Of a stretch of DNA of 42,827 bases, positions 25,701 through 37,100 are shown one piece after another. Below the pieces are notes generated by a model, which saw only the letters and a list, made by a program, of their open reading frames with translations, was not told the DNA's origin and searched no databases. The position numbers and the translations under genes are program-made. The DNA comes from Planctomycetota bacterium (GTDB taxonomy: Bacteria > Planctomycetota > Brocadiia > JAADGH01): the NCBI GenBank assembly GCA_013152475.1, contig JAADGH010000003.1, positions 1 through 42,827 of the forward strand. Reading direction: 5' to 3'. Within the stretch, counting starts at the first letter, position 1, and each line of letters starts with the position of its first letter.

Positions 25701-26409
25701 GCAGATCGCATGGACGTACCCGGCCGCCGGGCTGGAGCGGGTCCGGGCCAAACTGACCGTCTCCGAGCTGAAGCACCGGCACGACCTGGCGCACGAGGAC
25801 GACGAGATTTCCTCGCGCCTCCGGCAGTCGTTGACCGAGCGCCCGGCGTTCCTGACGGCCGGGCCGACGGCGCTCAGCGGGGCGGAGCGGGGCACGGCCG
25901 TGCACACGGTCATGCGCTGGCTCGATCTCTCCCTCGATCTGGCGAAGCCCGAAACCGTCGAGGAAGAGATCGAGCGGGTTCGCGAGCGGGGCCTGCTCAC
26001 CGATGCCGAGGCCGAGTCGGTGGATGCGGGGGCGGTTGCGGCGTTCTTCGCGACGGACCCCGGGAAGCAGATACTGGGCGACCCGTCCCGCGTCCGGCGG
26101 GAGCTTCCATTCACACTGGCGAAAAAGATCGGGGAGGTCTTCCCCGGTCTGCCCGAGCGCGAGCGGGAGGAGGCCATGCTCCTCCAGGGCATCATCGACT
26201 GCCTCATTGAGACGGACGACGGGTTTCTCTTGCTGGACTTCAAGACGGACGACGTTTCGGCCGAGGAGATTTCCGCGCGAATCCAGGAAGGCGGCTACGC
26301 CACGCAGCTTTCCCATTACGCCGATGCGGTCGCGCGGATCTTCGGCAGGCCGGTGCGGGTCAAGTATCTCTACTTCTTTACCCCTCGGGAGATAGTGGCC
26401 CTTGAGTAG
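22723..26409 (+). CDS. addA: ATP-dependent helicase/nuclease subunit AddA
   Basis: AddA is the UvrD-like 3'-5' helicase and nuclease subunit of AddAB. The start is ATG 22723 (MAKGKPKEKRV) inside addB; an upstream frame is open but not credible. The 1,228-residue protein shows Walker A SASAGTGKTRVLVDR near residues 34-48 and motif Ia VVTFTDAAAAEMRERI. Walker B is LVDEYQDINPVQ, motif III AVGDVKQSIYRFR, motif V VMSIHKSKGLEFPVVFLP and motif VI MRVLYVAMTRARERLVL. The C-terminal RecB-type nuclease has LLLDFKTDDV and a conserved QLSHYADAV segment. All motifs are intact, so AddAB should be a fully active dual-nuclease complex. The convergent PilZ gene lies 40 bases away without an obvious terminator. 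Confidence 0.95.
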   Translation: MAKGKPKEKRVTPAPRRTAAQEKAVRTDGKSILVSASAGTGKTRVLVDRCLRLVLEAGVDLDRILVVTFTDAAAAEMRERIRRELQANVESNPFSERLRAQLLFLDRAQISTIHSFCLNTLRENFHKIGLDPGFSVIDQDEADLLKKEAARELFDGYYAREDATGQQFQQLVSCYGGRDADADLRALVIALHEFSHSLPDPQAWLTQARETYSRAARARRLEDTFWFPKFKEQVVQELEAAALEFEFAIEALKGSPFNAAYGPVAQERRETVRQWLRDIEKGRFEEVCRKIRDHDFGRLPSLREVDKEEKEKAQALVHRGKIRINEELQNALCRDKFEAMLGLFALVEPHVTLLVNLVEEFAERYEREKEALPAVDFNDLEQLMLKLLRHEDTVRMLRDRFEHVLVDEYQDINPVQDAILETVSRIGDADRPGNLFAVGDVKQSIYRFRLAEPEIFIRKYESYRDDGSDTARIHLKENFRSRERLLAAVNAVFDRIMQPSVARVAYDEGARLEYAADYSPASSGPPMEFHLLDMPKHRRRSSAEEEEEGRAERVDIDKVETEARFVAERIERMVGGRAEFNVRDTQTGEDRDVTYRDIVILLRTTRDRAVTYCQALAERGIPTHSDLASGYFTSMEIEDMLNLLRIIDNPRQDIPLAAVLRSPIVGLREAELARVRLADEEGDFYQAATAAAKMKNTHGEKLHGFLTGLDAWRTAARRRPLAELIYRLYAETGYLNYVAGLHNGAQRQANLLRLHDRACQFDRFAHHGLARFLRFVEDLIEAGSDFGSAPVLSEAENAVRVMSIHKSKGLEFPVVFLPDLAKTINFSDCSGDLIYDRDQLIGAQALDVGRGVRHVCLSHRVASRQLRMHTIAEEMRVLYVAMTRARERLVLSAGADAASVRAKWGPVLRAGEKPPAFALADARSMLDWIWPALAGTECGKFATTKIHTGEDVAKYAEAKAVALSPKIDRKKIERMAPLDDAPPPSDAVRRAAEQIAWTYPAAGLERVRAKLTVSELKHRHDLAHEDDEISSRLRQSLTERPAFLTAGPTALSGAERGTAVHTVMRWLDLSLDLAKPETVEEEIERVRERGLLTDAEAESVDAGAVAAFFATDPGKQILGDPSRVRRELPFTLAKKIGEVFPGLPEREREEAMLLQGIIDCLIETDDGFLLLDFKTDDVSAEEISARIQEGGYATQLSHYADAVARIFGRPVRVKYLYFFTPREIVALE

Positions 26410-26449
26410 GCAGGATTGGGTAGGGAAAACGAAGGAATCCCATGGTGGT

Positions 26450-26803
26450 TCAGCGCTCTGTCTGTTCGCTGAGTTTTTTCTTGCAGTACTCCTCGATGAG
26501 CTTCCGTGAGTCTTCAGAAAGGTCCGAGAACCGGACGCCCATGCTGACCGTACCATCCTCTTGGATGGTGAAATTGGCGACGTTTCCTTTCGCCTCAAGG
26601 ATTTCCTCTCCCATGGCGAAGGTGACCTGAATATCCGACCCGATCTCGAAGGCCCCCCTGGCTTCGAGTCGTACCCCGCCCTCGCTCACGTCCTTGGTGC
26701 TGGCCATGAGCTCGTGCTGGGTGCTTTCGGCGTCCTGTTGACTTGCCTGGGCGATCTGCCGGAGCTTCGCTCTTGTGTGCTTTCGTCGTTCCTTTTCCGT
26801 CAT
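26450..26803 (-). CDS. PilZ-domain protein, likely c-di-GMP receptor
   Basis: A 117-residue stand-alone PilZ protein. The start is ATG 26803, with AGGAGAA upstream in the minus strand. The two c-di-GMP-binding motifs are both visible: RxxxR as RKHTR at residues 7-11, and the D/NxSxxG motif as DVSEGG at 38-43. Strands of the PilZ barrel follow (VRLEARGAFEIGSDIQVTF, then MGVRFSDLSEDSRKLIEEY). It should therefore bind c-di-GMP. No output domain is present, so it probably acts on a partner. It is the last gene of a three-gene leftward set with GAF and zinc-ribbon proteins. No diguanylate cyclase is in the window. Confidence 0.9.
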   Translation of the reverse strand: MTEKERRKHTRAKLRQIAQASQQDAESTQHELMASTKDVSEGGVRLEARGAFEIGSDIQVTFAMGEEILEAKGNVANFTIQEDGTVSMGVRFSDLSEDSRKLIEEYCKKKLSEQTER

Positions 26804-26906
26804 TTCGTTCTCCTCACATGATCCACAATACCGGACAGAAACGCCCCAGCCCAGCTCCCCCTTCGAACCGTGTCCGGGCCCGCTGCGGCTTTGCGGGCAT
26901 TCGTCG

Positions 26907-27452
26907 CTATTGTCTGGCCTTCTCGCTCTCGATGATTTGGGCGATGATGGCGGCCACGCGCCGGAGCCAGCCTTTGTCGTCATCGCTCCACCGCTCGTCG
27001 CTCTTCTTGGTAATCAGCATGACACCGAGGGGCTCATGGTTGGACGAGATGCGCACGTAGGCCTGCGGTATCGTGTCGCCGGGGATATAGCTCGCGGAGC
27101 GGGATAGGGTCATCCGGAAGTTCTGCGCCTCGGGACTGAACTGGTCGATGCGCGGGTCGTGGAGGTAGTCGTCGGTGAAAAAGAGCTCGTCGCCCTCGGC
27201 GATGAACCGGCCCAGGGGTCCGGTATCTCTGCGGACGCGGAAGCTCTCGAGCTGTCGCGCCACGCGGGCCTCGCCTTTCTCGCAGAGCCAGATGCTGCAG
27301 TTCTTCACGTCCATGGTCTGGCGGACGGCGAACTCCACGTCGCCGATTTTGTCGAGGAGGGGATCGTCGGAGGAGATGACCTGGGTGAGTCTGCTCAACA
27401 GCTCATCGATCCGTGTCGCGTCGCTGTTGGGTTTGCCGGTTTTCTGATCCAT
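26907..27452 (-). CDS. GAF-domain protein
   Basis: A 181-residue soluble protein consisting almost entirely of one GAF domain, a small-molecule or protein-sensing fold. The core patterns are SSDDPLLDKIGDVEFAVRQT (entry helix), VKNCSIWLCEKGEARVAR, the loop TGPLGRFIAEGDELFF and the last strand EPLGVMLITKKS, ended by a long helix. No output domain or catalytic motif is present. The start ATG 27452 follows a 47-base gap after the zinc-ribbon gene. Its ligand cannot be predicted. With a PilZ protein encoded next to it, it may be a stand-alone sensor in a c-di-GMP response, which is an inference from order only. Confidence 0.8.
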   Translation of the reverse strand: MDQKTGKPNSDATRIDELLSRLTQVISSDDPLLDKIGDVEFAVRQTMDVKNCSIWLCEKGEARVARQLESFRVRRDTGPLGRFIAEGDELFFTDDYLHDPRIDQFSPEAQNFRMTLSRSASYIPGDTIPQAYVRISSNHEPLGVMLITKKSDERWSDDDKGWLRRVAAIIAQIIESEKARQ

Positions 27453-27499
27453 ACAGGCGTCTTGGGCTCAACGGGTTCACATACTCGGGGATGACACGG

Positions 27500-27805
27500 T
27501 CAGGACCAGACCCATGGTTTCCGCTTCTTGGCCGCTTCGACATCCTCCGGGGTCTGCTCCACCGGCGCCAAGCGCACCCACTCATGGCACTTGGGGCAGT
27601 GGAGCCGGTCGCCCCCCTGTTCCGGAGAGGCGCAGAGCTTGATCTGGCAACTGGGGCAAAAGAGGCGGATTTGCGGGATTTTGATGCCAAAGCTCTGGAC
27701 CGGAATGCGAACGCCGCATTTTGTGCAATGAATGACTCCCGCGGCGTTCCCCTCCTGGGTCACATTTCGCGTTCCGCAAATGCCACAATATGCAATAATG
27801 TCCAT
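27500..27805 (-). CDS. Small zinc-ribbon protein
   Basis: The 101-residue protein begins at ATG 27805 (MDIIAYCGICG). It has four CxxC or CxxC-like knuckles: CGICGTRN, HCTKCGVR, FCPSCQIKLC and HCPKCHEWVR, enough for two treble-clef or zinc-ribbon sites. No other domain is recognised. Such proteins often bind nucleic acid or act as adaptors, but no function is implied here. It is the first gene of the three-gene set with the GAF and PilZ proteins, and its transcript is predicted to start with a hairpin about 20 bases upstream of the ATG. Confidence 0.8.
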   Translation of the reverse strand: MDIIAYCGICGTRNVTQEGNAAGVIHCTKCGVRIPVQSFGIKIPQIRLFCPSCQIKLCASPEQGGDRLHCPKCHEWVRLAPVEQTPEDVEAAKKRKPWVWS

Positions 27806-27825
27806 CCGTCCCACGCTCCGATCAC

Positions 27826-27875
27826 GGATTCAGCGGCACACCCACCTCCCCGCAGCAGGGCCGTGTGCTGAATCC
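27826..27875 (-). promoter_or_regulatory. Hairpin at the predicted 5' end of the zinc-ribbon operon mRNA
   Basis: On the minus strand GGATTCAGC pairs perfectly with GCTGAATCC, continued by ACAC/GTGT after a three-base bulge. The outer stem starts immediately downstream of the predicted -10 (27878-27883), so the mRNA would begin at the hairpin. Such 5' stems usually slow decay or control access to the start region. Confidence 0.55.
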
Positions 27876-27877
27876 TT

Positions 27878-27907
27878 ATGTTACCCTTTTCCCCGCAGAC
27901 TTGTCAA
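27878..27907 (-). promoter_or_regulatory. Sigma70-type promoter for the zinc-ribbon-GAF-PilZ operon
   Basis: On the minus strand TTGACA (27902-27907), an 18-base spacer and TAACAT (27878-27883) are close to consensus. The remaining gap, 27908-28088, holds GC-rich sequence with no gene or clear terminator. Confidence 0.65.
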
Positions 27908-28088
27908 ACAAAAACGCCCAGGAACCCGGCCAAGTCCAAGTACTATGGTATTCAGGGGTGTGTGAGGCCGAGTTGTCTGTCGAAGAGGTGTCCCCTGGGG
28001 CAAAGCGGAGGGCGAGAAGGCATAGGGGACTCTGAGTGACCCGCGCACAGCCCGACAGAAGACTGGTGACACATCCCCAAGACAGGAA

Positions 28089-30512
<2,424 letters not shown>

Positions 30513-30551
30513 TTATCTCATCCCCTCACAAGGTGGTGGTCTTCTCAGGGC

Positions 30552-31010
30552 TCACAGTTTCAACCTGATGGAGACGATCTGGCTTCGGGCCTTGGCCACT
30601 TTCGGGAAGGAGATCTCCAGGAAGCCATTTTCATACCTCGCGGCAACCTTGTCCAAATTGATCGGTTTGGGTATGAAGATTCGGCGGTTGAAAGGACCAT
30701 AGATGATCTCCATCTGGTGATACCCCGTCTTTCGCTCGGGCTGCTGATCCACCCGTTTCCCGCCGATGGAGAGTGTGTTGGTCCTGCCGTCGAAGCCGAG
30801 GAGGAGTTCCTTGGCGTTCACTCCCGCGATATCCATCCGCACGATTACAGCGTGTTCGGTCTCGAACACGTCCGTCGGCGGTTTCCAGCCAAGGGTGGAC
30901 ATCCGTGCAGCGGTGTTCTCGCAGGCGATGAAGTCCTGCAGCGCCTTGCGCATGTCCTTGGAAATCTCCGCCAGGAACTGTCGGTTCCCGCTGTACCTGT
31001 GCGTGCCCAT
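30552..31010 (-). CDS. Small heat-shock protein, Hsp20/alpha-crystallin family
   Basis: Hsp20 proteins are ATP-independent chaperones that hold unfolded proteins in large oligomers. The 152-residue protein has a short N-terminal arm (about 1-45). The alpha-crystallin domain begins WKPPTDVFETEHAVIVRMDI, and the strand pattern ends in ARYENGFLEISFPKV, the usual Gly-x-Leu motif appearing as Gly-Phe-Leu. A short tail (IVSIRL) could be the I-x-I/V anchor. GGGAGA upstream supports the ATG. It is the first gene of an hsp20-lon operon, a sensible pairing of holding chaperone and protease. Confidence 0.92.
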   Translation of the reverse strand: MGTHRYSGNRQFLAEISKDMRKALQDFIACENTAARMSTLGWKPPTDVFETEHAVIVRMDIAGVNAKELLLGFDGRTNTLSIGGKRVDQQPERKTGYHQMEIIYGPFNRRIFIPKPINLDKVAARYENGFLEISFPKVAKARSQIVSIRLKL

Positions 31011-31071
31011 GCTCTTATCTCCCTGCCTGGACGGTCACGGCGTGCGATACCTTCCTGCACATGAAACCTTC

Positions 31072-31100
31072 ATAATACCACGCCTCCCGCAGCATTTCAA
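31072..31100 (-). promoter_or_regulatory. Promoter for hsp20-lon
   Basis: On the minus strand TTGAAA (31095-31100), a 17-base spacer and TATTAT (31072-31077) lie about 60 bases upstream of hsp20. The bases CTTGAA at the -35 also match the heat-shock sigma-32 -35, but no CCCCAT-type -10 follows at the right distance. Confidence 0.6.
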
Positions 31101-31136
31101 GATGTTTATAGGGTGAGGTTGCATGTCCAACCCGTC

Positions 31137-31165
31137 TTGACTCCGCCAACGGGTTTTGGCATAAT
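31137..31165 (+). promoter_or_regulatory. Promoter for the phosphohydrolase gene
   Basis: TTGACT (31137-31142), a 17-base spacer and CATAAT (31160-31165) lie 29 bases upstream of the ATG at 31195, which is preceded by AAAGGAGAA. The promoter is divergent from that of hsp20-lon. Confidence 0.65.
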
Positions 31166-31194
31166 CGCACATCACAAGGAAAGGAGAACATCGA

Positions 31195-33148
31195 ATGAGC
31201 AAGCGCAAACCCGGCAAGGTCATCGTCTTTGGCATGGACTCCCCTCGAACTCGTCAGGCGGTTCGTCGCCGAGGGAAACATGCCCAACACCAAACGGCTC
31301 ATGCGGGAAGGCTCCTTGAACTACGCCATGCCCTCCCTCCCCGCCTACACGCCGACCAACTGGGCCACCATCGCCACCGGCGCCTATCCCGGCGCCCACG
31401 GCGCCGGCAACTGGAACGACCGCGCGCCCAGCGACCCGCCCGGCCGAAAGGGCCTGTCCACCTTCGACTCCCGCGCCATCCAAGCGGAGAGTATCTGGGA
31501 GGCCGCCGAGCGCGCGGGGCTGAAGAGCCTGGTCATCGGATATCCCGGGTCGTCCCCATCGCGGCTGAAGAAGGGCTACGTCGTCGCCCCGCTGCCGCAT
31601 GGGCTGGTTTCCCTTGTCATCCTCCCCGGCTGCACCTACTCCACCTTCCCCGCGCCGGGCAAGACCCACGCCGTGGCCCTGAAGGAGGCGCGAGGATGGA
31701 AGAACGTCGGGAAGCGGCGGGCACTGGAGACCCAGATCATCGTCTCGGAGGATGCGGCCATGGCCGGACGCGGACGCGCCCAGGCGGCCAAGCGCGCCAA
31801 GGCTGTCGGCGATACGGAGGACGGGGCCGATCTGGAAGTTGCCGCCATGAGCGGAAAGACGGCGAGGGTAAAGTCCGACCCGAGCCGCATCGTGTTCCAC
31901 GTCCTCATCGAGAACTCCCGCGGCAGAGGATTCGACATGGTTCACATCTGCGAAACGAAAGACGTGTCGAAGGCCATCGCCACGCTCAAGCCCGGCGAGT
32001 GGAGCGACTGGATCGTCAAACGCATCCGCGCCCAGGGCAAGACGCAGCCGGCCTCCATGCGCTTCAAGCTGATGGACCTGTCGAAGGACGGGCGGAAGTT
32101 CCGGCTGCTCCGCTCGGAGGTCTATCCCACGCGCGGCTTCACCACGCCGGCGTCGCTCTCCGCCGATCTCGTCAAGAACGTCGGACCCTACTTCGAGCAT
32201 GCCGCCCTCGCCCACGGGGGCGACTTCGACAACTACAACCGGTCCGTCTACGAGGAGATCGACTATCAGGTCGATTGGCACATCAAGGCGGCCGAGTACA
32301 TCGACCGCACCCGCGGCTGGGACATCTACTACAGCCACTGGCACTTCACCGACTCCATCGAGCACACGTTCCTGTCCCCCGCCGACCCGGAGTCGCCGAA
32401 TTACGACCCGAAGACAGCGAAAAAGTGCCTCGACGTCCTGCGCAAGGGATTCCAACTCGGCGACAAGATGCTCGGCGGGCTCTGGAAGGTCGGCGGGAGG
32501 GACTGCCATATCGTCCTCGTTTCGGACCATGGAAACGCATCTAACTTCTATGGCTGCAACCTGTTGCGACGCCTCGAAGAGCGCGGCCTGCTGAAGCACA
32601 ATCGCAAGGGCGGCATCGACTGGAAGCGCACCAGGGCCTACCCGCACGGCGGCGCGCAGGTGTGCGTCAACCTGAAGGGACGGGAGGCCCACGGCAGCGT
32701 TTCTGCGAAGGATTTTGCGTCCGTGCAGGAACAAATCATTGACGCCCTGCTGGACTGGAAGGAGCCGAAGACCGGCAAGCGCGCCGTCGCCTTCGCCCTG
32801 AAGAAAAAGGACGCGCCGCTCATCGGTTACTGGGGAGAGCGGACGGGAGATGTGTTCTTCATCTACAACGCAGGCTTCGCGTGGCAGAACCCGAAGGAGG
32901 GGAGCATCGGTCCCTCGCCGGGCGGGGCGAACCACGGTCCGCAGATACCGACGTCTGGCACGGAGTTCTCCAGCGTCTTGGCCGTCTTCGGCATTGCCGG
33001 GCCGCGCATCAAAAAAGGCTACGTACGCGACACGAACCGGATGGGGTATATCCACCTCGTGGATCTCGTCCCCACGCTCTGCCACATCCTCGGGATCGAT
33101 CCGCCTGCGCAGTCGCAGGGGGCGGTGCTGCATGATTTGCTCAAGTGA
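31195..33148 (+). CDS. Alkaline-phosphatase-superfamily phosphohydrolase, frameshifted near the N-terminus
   Basis: The product belongs to the AP-superfamily phosphodiesterase/phosphohydrolase group. Translation should start at ATG 31195, which has AAAGGAGAA and a good promoter, and reads MSKRKPGKVIVFGMD, including the conserved metal Asp15. The rest lies in the next frame from about 31238 (TPLELVRRFVAEGNMPNTKR) to the TGA at 33148. Restoring five bases would give the family sequence Met-Asp-Gly-Thr-Pro. Downstream elements are intact: the nucleophile segment AYTPTNWATIATGAYPG, WHFTDSIEH, VLVSDHGN and GGANHGPQIP. A secondary start at TTG 31229 has no ribosome site and would lose Asp15. Either the gene is a recent pseudogene or the sequence has an error. 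No signal peptide is visible, so it is probably cytosolic. Confidence 0.82.
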
Positions 33149-33175
33149 TTCCTGTGGAGGGAAGATGGAGGAGGA

Positions 33176-34054
33176 ATGGATCGTCTGGGCAAAGGGATTG
33201 GAGTCGCGGTGACACTTCTCCTGCTCGCGGCGCTTCCGCCCTCGGGCGCGGCGGGCGATAAGGACGATACCGGCTTCGAGAAGATGCCGCCACCGAAACC
33301 GGGAGAGTGGCTCTATGTCCACAAGGAACCCGGGCAGACCTTCGAGCAATACAAGCGCGAGTGCTCGAATCGGAAAACGAAAGAACGGAACGTCATCTAC
33401 ATCCAGCCCTTGGGCGATGTCTTTGAGACAAAGACCAAACTCATCCGGACGCTCCGCGAGTATCTGAGCATCTTCTTCGACAGCAAGGCGCGAATCCTGA
33501 AACCGATCCCCCTGCCAAAGAGGGCCTTCCACCCCAAACGGCGGTTTGGCTGGGACCAGTACGACGCCACATATCTGCTTCGCGTGCTCAAGACGGGCAT
33601 CCCCGACGACGCCCTCGCTGTTGCCGGGATCACGGACCAGGATCTCTTTTACGAAGATATGAATTTTGTCTTCGGCCTGGGGTCGTTCGGGACGCGAGTG
33701 GGGGTCTATTCGGTCCACCGCTACAGCGCCACGTATCCGAACCAACCAAAGGACTGCACCCTCCTCAAGCGAACGCTCAAGGTGGCCAACCATGAGATCG
33801 GCCATATCCTCGGCCTGGCCCACTGCATCCACTACAAATGCACAATGAACGGCTCCAACTCCCTGCCCGAGTCCGACTCGCGGCCGATCCACCTCTGTCC
33901 TCTCTGTCTGAAGAAGCTCCAGTGGAACCTCGGCTTCGACCCCATCGAGCGCGACAAGAAACTCCGCGACTTCTACACCCGCATCGGCCAGACGGGCGAT
34001 GCGAACTTCCTCACAAGACAGATCACGCGATTGCAGAACAAATCCAGTCGTTAG
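33176..34054 (+). CDS. Archaemetzincin-family zinc metalloprotease with signal peptide
   Basis: Archaemetzincins are zinc peptidases with the extended signature HExxHxxGxxHCx4CxM. Here it reads HEIGHILGLAHCIHYKCTMN from residue 206, followed by GSNSLPESDSRPIHLCPLCL with the second Cys pair, all as in the family. The 292-residue protein differs from cytosolic archaeal members by an N-terminal signal peptide (VAVTLLLLAALPPSGAAG, about residues 10-27), so it is probably exported. The ATG at 33176 follows GGAGGAGGA very closely. The core fold lies at about 75-270. It sits 27 bases after the phosphohydrolase gene and probably shares its transcript. Its substrate is not known for the family in general. 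Confidence 0.93.
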   Translation: MDRLGKGIGVAVTLLLLAALPPSGAAGDKDDTGFEKMPPPKPGEWLYVHKEPGQTFEQYKRECSNRKTKERNVIYIQPLGDVFETKTKLIRTLREYLSIFFDSKARILKPIPLPKRAFHPKRRFGWDQYDATYLLRVLKTGIPDDALAVAGITDQDLFYEDMNFVFGLGSFGTRVGVYSVHRYSATYPNQPKDCTLLKRTLKVANHEIGHILGLAHCIHYKCTMNGSNSLPESDSRPIHLCPLCLKKLQWNLGFDPIERDKKLRDFYTRIGQTGDANFLTRQITRLQNKSSR

Positions 34055-34078
34055 CATCCGTGGCTTCGGATTTCACTC

Positions 34079-34107
34079 TTGACGGCGGTCCCCCATACGG
34101 CTATCGT
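34079..34107 (+). promoter_or_regulatory. Candidate promoter for the LamG/beta-helix lipoprotein gene
   Basis: TTGACG (34079-34084), a 17-base spacer and TATCGT (34102-34107) lie 39 bases upstream of the ATG, which has AAGGAGTG about eight bases before it. Confidence 0.45.
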
Positions 34108-34146
34108 CTTTGTGCACTGAATCAGTATCTTGAAGGAGTGATCAGA

Positions 34147-37100
34147 ATGAAAACAAGACGGAGAACCCTCGTTGCGGTTGTCGGCACAGTTCTGTTAGGC
34201 AGCCTATACTCGTGTGAACCCGTCCGGGAACAGCGGACCCACACCGTATCCCCCACGGCCGGGTACGACACGTGGCTCCGGCATTGCGATGCCGTGAAGC
34301 AACGCCCTGACATCCTGCGCTACTACACCTTCCAGACGATTTCCGCCGAGAAGCCCGTCGCGCCCAGCGTGGCAGGGGAGGCGGAGCCGCTGACCTACGT
34401 TCCACGCGGCGAGGCCCTGCAAGTGGTCGAGGGGCGCTGGCCGGGCAAGAAGGCCGTGCGCCTGGACAAGGGATGCTTCGAGGCCAAGCCCTTCGCGGTG
34501 AAAGGCAAGACCTTCACCGTCGAGTGCTGGTTCCGCAAGCACGGCCAGGGCGCGGAGCTCGGCAACGGCCGGACCAACGGCATGATCTTCGCCCAGGGCA
34601 CAGGCTACTGGGACGGCCTCCGCGTCTTCACCAGTTATCCCGCCAAGGACCTGCGCTTCGCCATCGGCCGGCCGAAGCCCAAGAACTCCATCGGTTTCAC
34701 CGCCCGCGACTCCGTCCCCGACGGCGTGTGGCACCACCTCGCCGCGACGTGGGACGGAAAGGAGATGCGGCTCTACCTGAACGGCCTCCTGCTCGATGCG
34801 GCGGAGTATGACGGCGACTACACTCCCGGTGGGCCCTTCCGCATCGGCTTCGCCAATGCCGGCATCGGATCGATCAAGATGGACGTGGACGAGGTGGCCA
34901 TCTACAAGCGTGCCCTCTCCGCGACGGACATCCTGGGCAATGCCTGCCTCGAGGCCGGGATGCCGAAGGTTGCCCAAGAGGGATTTCAGAAGGCGACAGA
35001 GGCCGTGGCCAAAAAAGAATGGGAAGCGGCGGGCACGGCATATCGAGAGATCGTCGACACAAGAAGCATGGATCCAACCCTCCGCGCTCTGGCCCGTCTG
35101 GGCCTGGCCCGAATGCTGCAGAAACAGAAGCGCGCGACGGCGGCAGCGGTGCAGTACACCAAGCTCTTCGAGGACACATCGGCGCCAGAGCGGTTCCGCC
35201 AGTCCGCCCTCCGGAAATGCGCCCACTTCGAGCGGGGCATCGCGAACCCCATCGCGTCCCGCGCCGTGTACGAGCAGCTCCTGACACTGCCTGATCTCAC
35301 GGAGCAGAACCGCATCGGCATCCGCCTGAACCTGGCCGAGTGCTGCCTGCGCGAGAAGGACGGCGCCGGCGCCCGGAAGCAGTACGAGGCGCTGCTCAAG
35401 ATGACGGGTCTGTCCGACAGCCAGAGATGGAACATTCGACTGCAGATGGCCCACACGCATCGCGTTGCCGGGGAGTACCCCTCGGCGCGATCCGCATATG
35501 AGAAAATCGCGATTGCGAAGGAATTTCCTGCCGAGCTGAGGAGCTACGCCTTGCTCTGTGCGGCGAGCACGTACGTTCTGCAGAAGGACTACCCCGGCGC
35601 CATCAAGGCGTTCGGCAAGGTATGCGCTCTGAAGGATGCACCGAAGCATCATATCTGGGAGGCGAAAGACCGGATCGCAGAGCTGAAGCGAATCCAGAAG
35701 GGCCTGCCCGCCCGCGACCCGGCGGCGACGCGGGTGAAGGTCCCGGCCCTGCCGAAGCCGGCCATCGTGTTCCATGTAGCAACAAACGGCTCGGACAAGA
35801 ACCCCGGCACACTCGACCGACCCTTCGCCACGCTGGATCGCGCACGCGATGCCATTCGCGAAAAGAAAAAAGAAGGCGCGCTGCCTGCCGGTGGTGCGAC
35901 GGTCTACGTGCGCGGAGGGCGGCATAAAGTGACGAAGACGTTCGAGCTCACCGAGGCCGACTCGGGAACGGAGAAAGCGCCCGTCGTCTATCGCGCCTAT
36001 GCCTCCGAGAAACCGGTGTTCTTCGGCGGTGTCCGGGTGCGGAACTTTGAGCGGGTCACCGACAAAGCCATCCTCGCCCGCCTGCCGGAGCAGGCCCGGG
36101 GCAAAGTGTGGCAAACCGACCTGAAGGCCCAGGGCGTGACGGACCTCGGCGAGATCAAGCAGCGGGGATACGGCTTCGCCCGATACCCCTGCAATCCGTG
36201 GATGGACCTCTACTTCGACGGCAAGCCGATGCAGCTCGCCCGCTGGCCGAACAAGGGATTTGTGGAAATCGGAAAGGTGCATGTTGGCGAGTACGTGCCC
36301 CGGCAGCGGAACAAGAAACCCGGTGTCTTTGAATATGACGGCGACCGGCCGGCCCGCTGGACCCAGGCGAAGGACATCTGGATGTTCGGCCTCTGGGGGC
36401 ATCTCTGGGCGGGGCTGTATCTGAAGGCGGCCTCCATCGATCCGGCAAAGCATCTCATCACCACCGCCCAGCCCTCACCCGCCGGGTTTCGCCAGGGGTA
36501 TCCCTATTACGTTTTCAATCTGTTAGAGGAGATCGATCAGCCCGGCGAGTGGTACCTGGATCGGGGCACGGGTGTGCTGTATTTCTACCCGCCGAGAGAC
36601 CCGAACACGGCCGTCGTCGAGTTGCCCATCTTCTCCGCGCCTTTCGTGACAATGAAAAATGTGAGTCACGTGACGCTCCGCGGCCTGATGTTCGATCTGG
36701 CCCGCGCCGACGGCGCGGCGATCATCGGCGGGAAGCAGAACCTGATCGCGGGCTGCACCTTCCGGCGCCTCGGCGGCAACGGCGTCATCATCGACGGCGG
36801 CACGGGGCACGGCGTCCTGAGCTGCGACATCTACTGCGTCGGCGCGTGCGGCATGCGCGTCAAAGGCGGCGAGCGGAAGACGCTCACACCGGGCGGGCAC
36901 TTCATCGAGAACAACCACGTTCACGATTTCAGCCGCATCGACCGGGCCTACGCGCCGGCGGTGCATATGGACGGCGTGGGCAATCGCATCACGCACAACC
37001 TGTTCAACGATTCGCCGCACCATGCCATGCGGATCGAGGGGTACGAGCACACCATCGACTTCAACGAGGTCCACAGCGTCTGCTATGAGACCGACGACCA

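Noticed and set aside
26410-26449. Terminator between addA and the PilZ gene
   Set aside because: Only a five- to six-base pairing (GGATT with AATCC) with a long loop and no T-tract is present.
31095-31100. Sigma-32 or CIRCE control of hsp20-lon
   Set aside because: CTTGAA fits a sigma-32 -35 but no matching -10 is found at 13-15 bases, and there is no CIRCE inverted repeat. The vegetative promoter pattern fits better.
33838-34146. Upstream extension of the LamG/beta-helix lipoprotein frame
   Set aside because: It overlaps the archaemetzincin signature region and is not protein-like. ATG 34147 has a ribosome site and a signal peptide.
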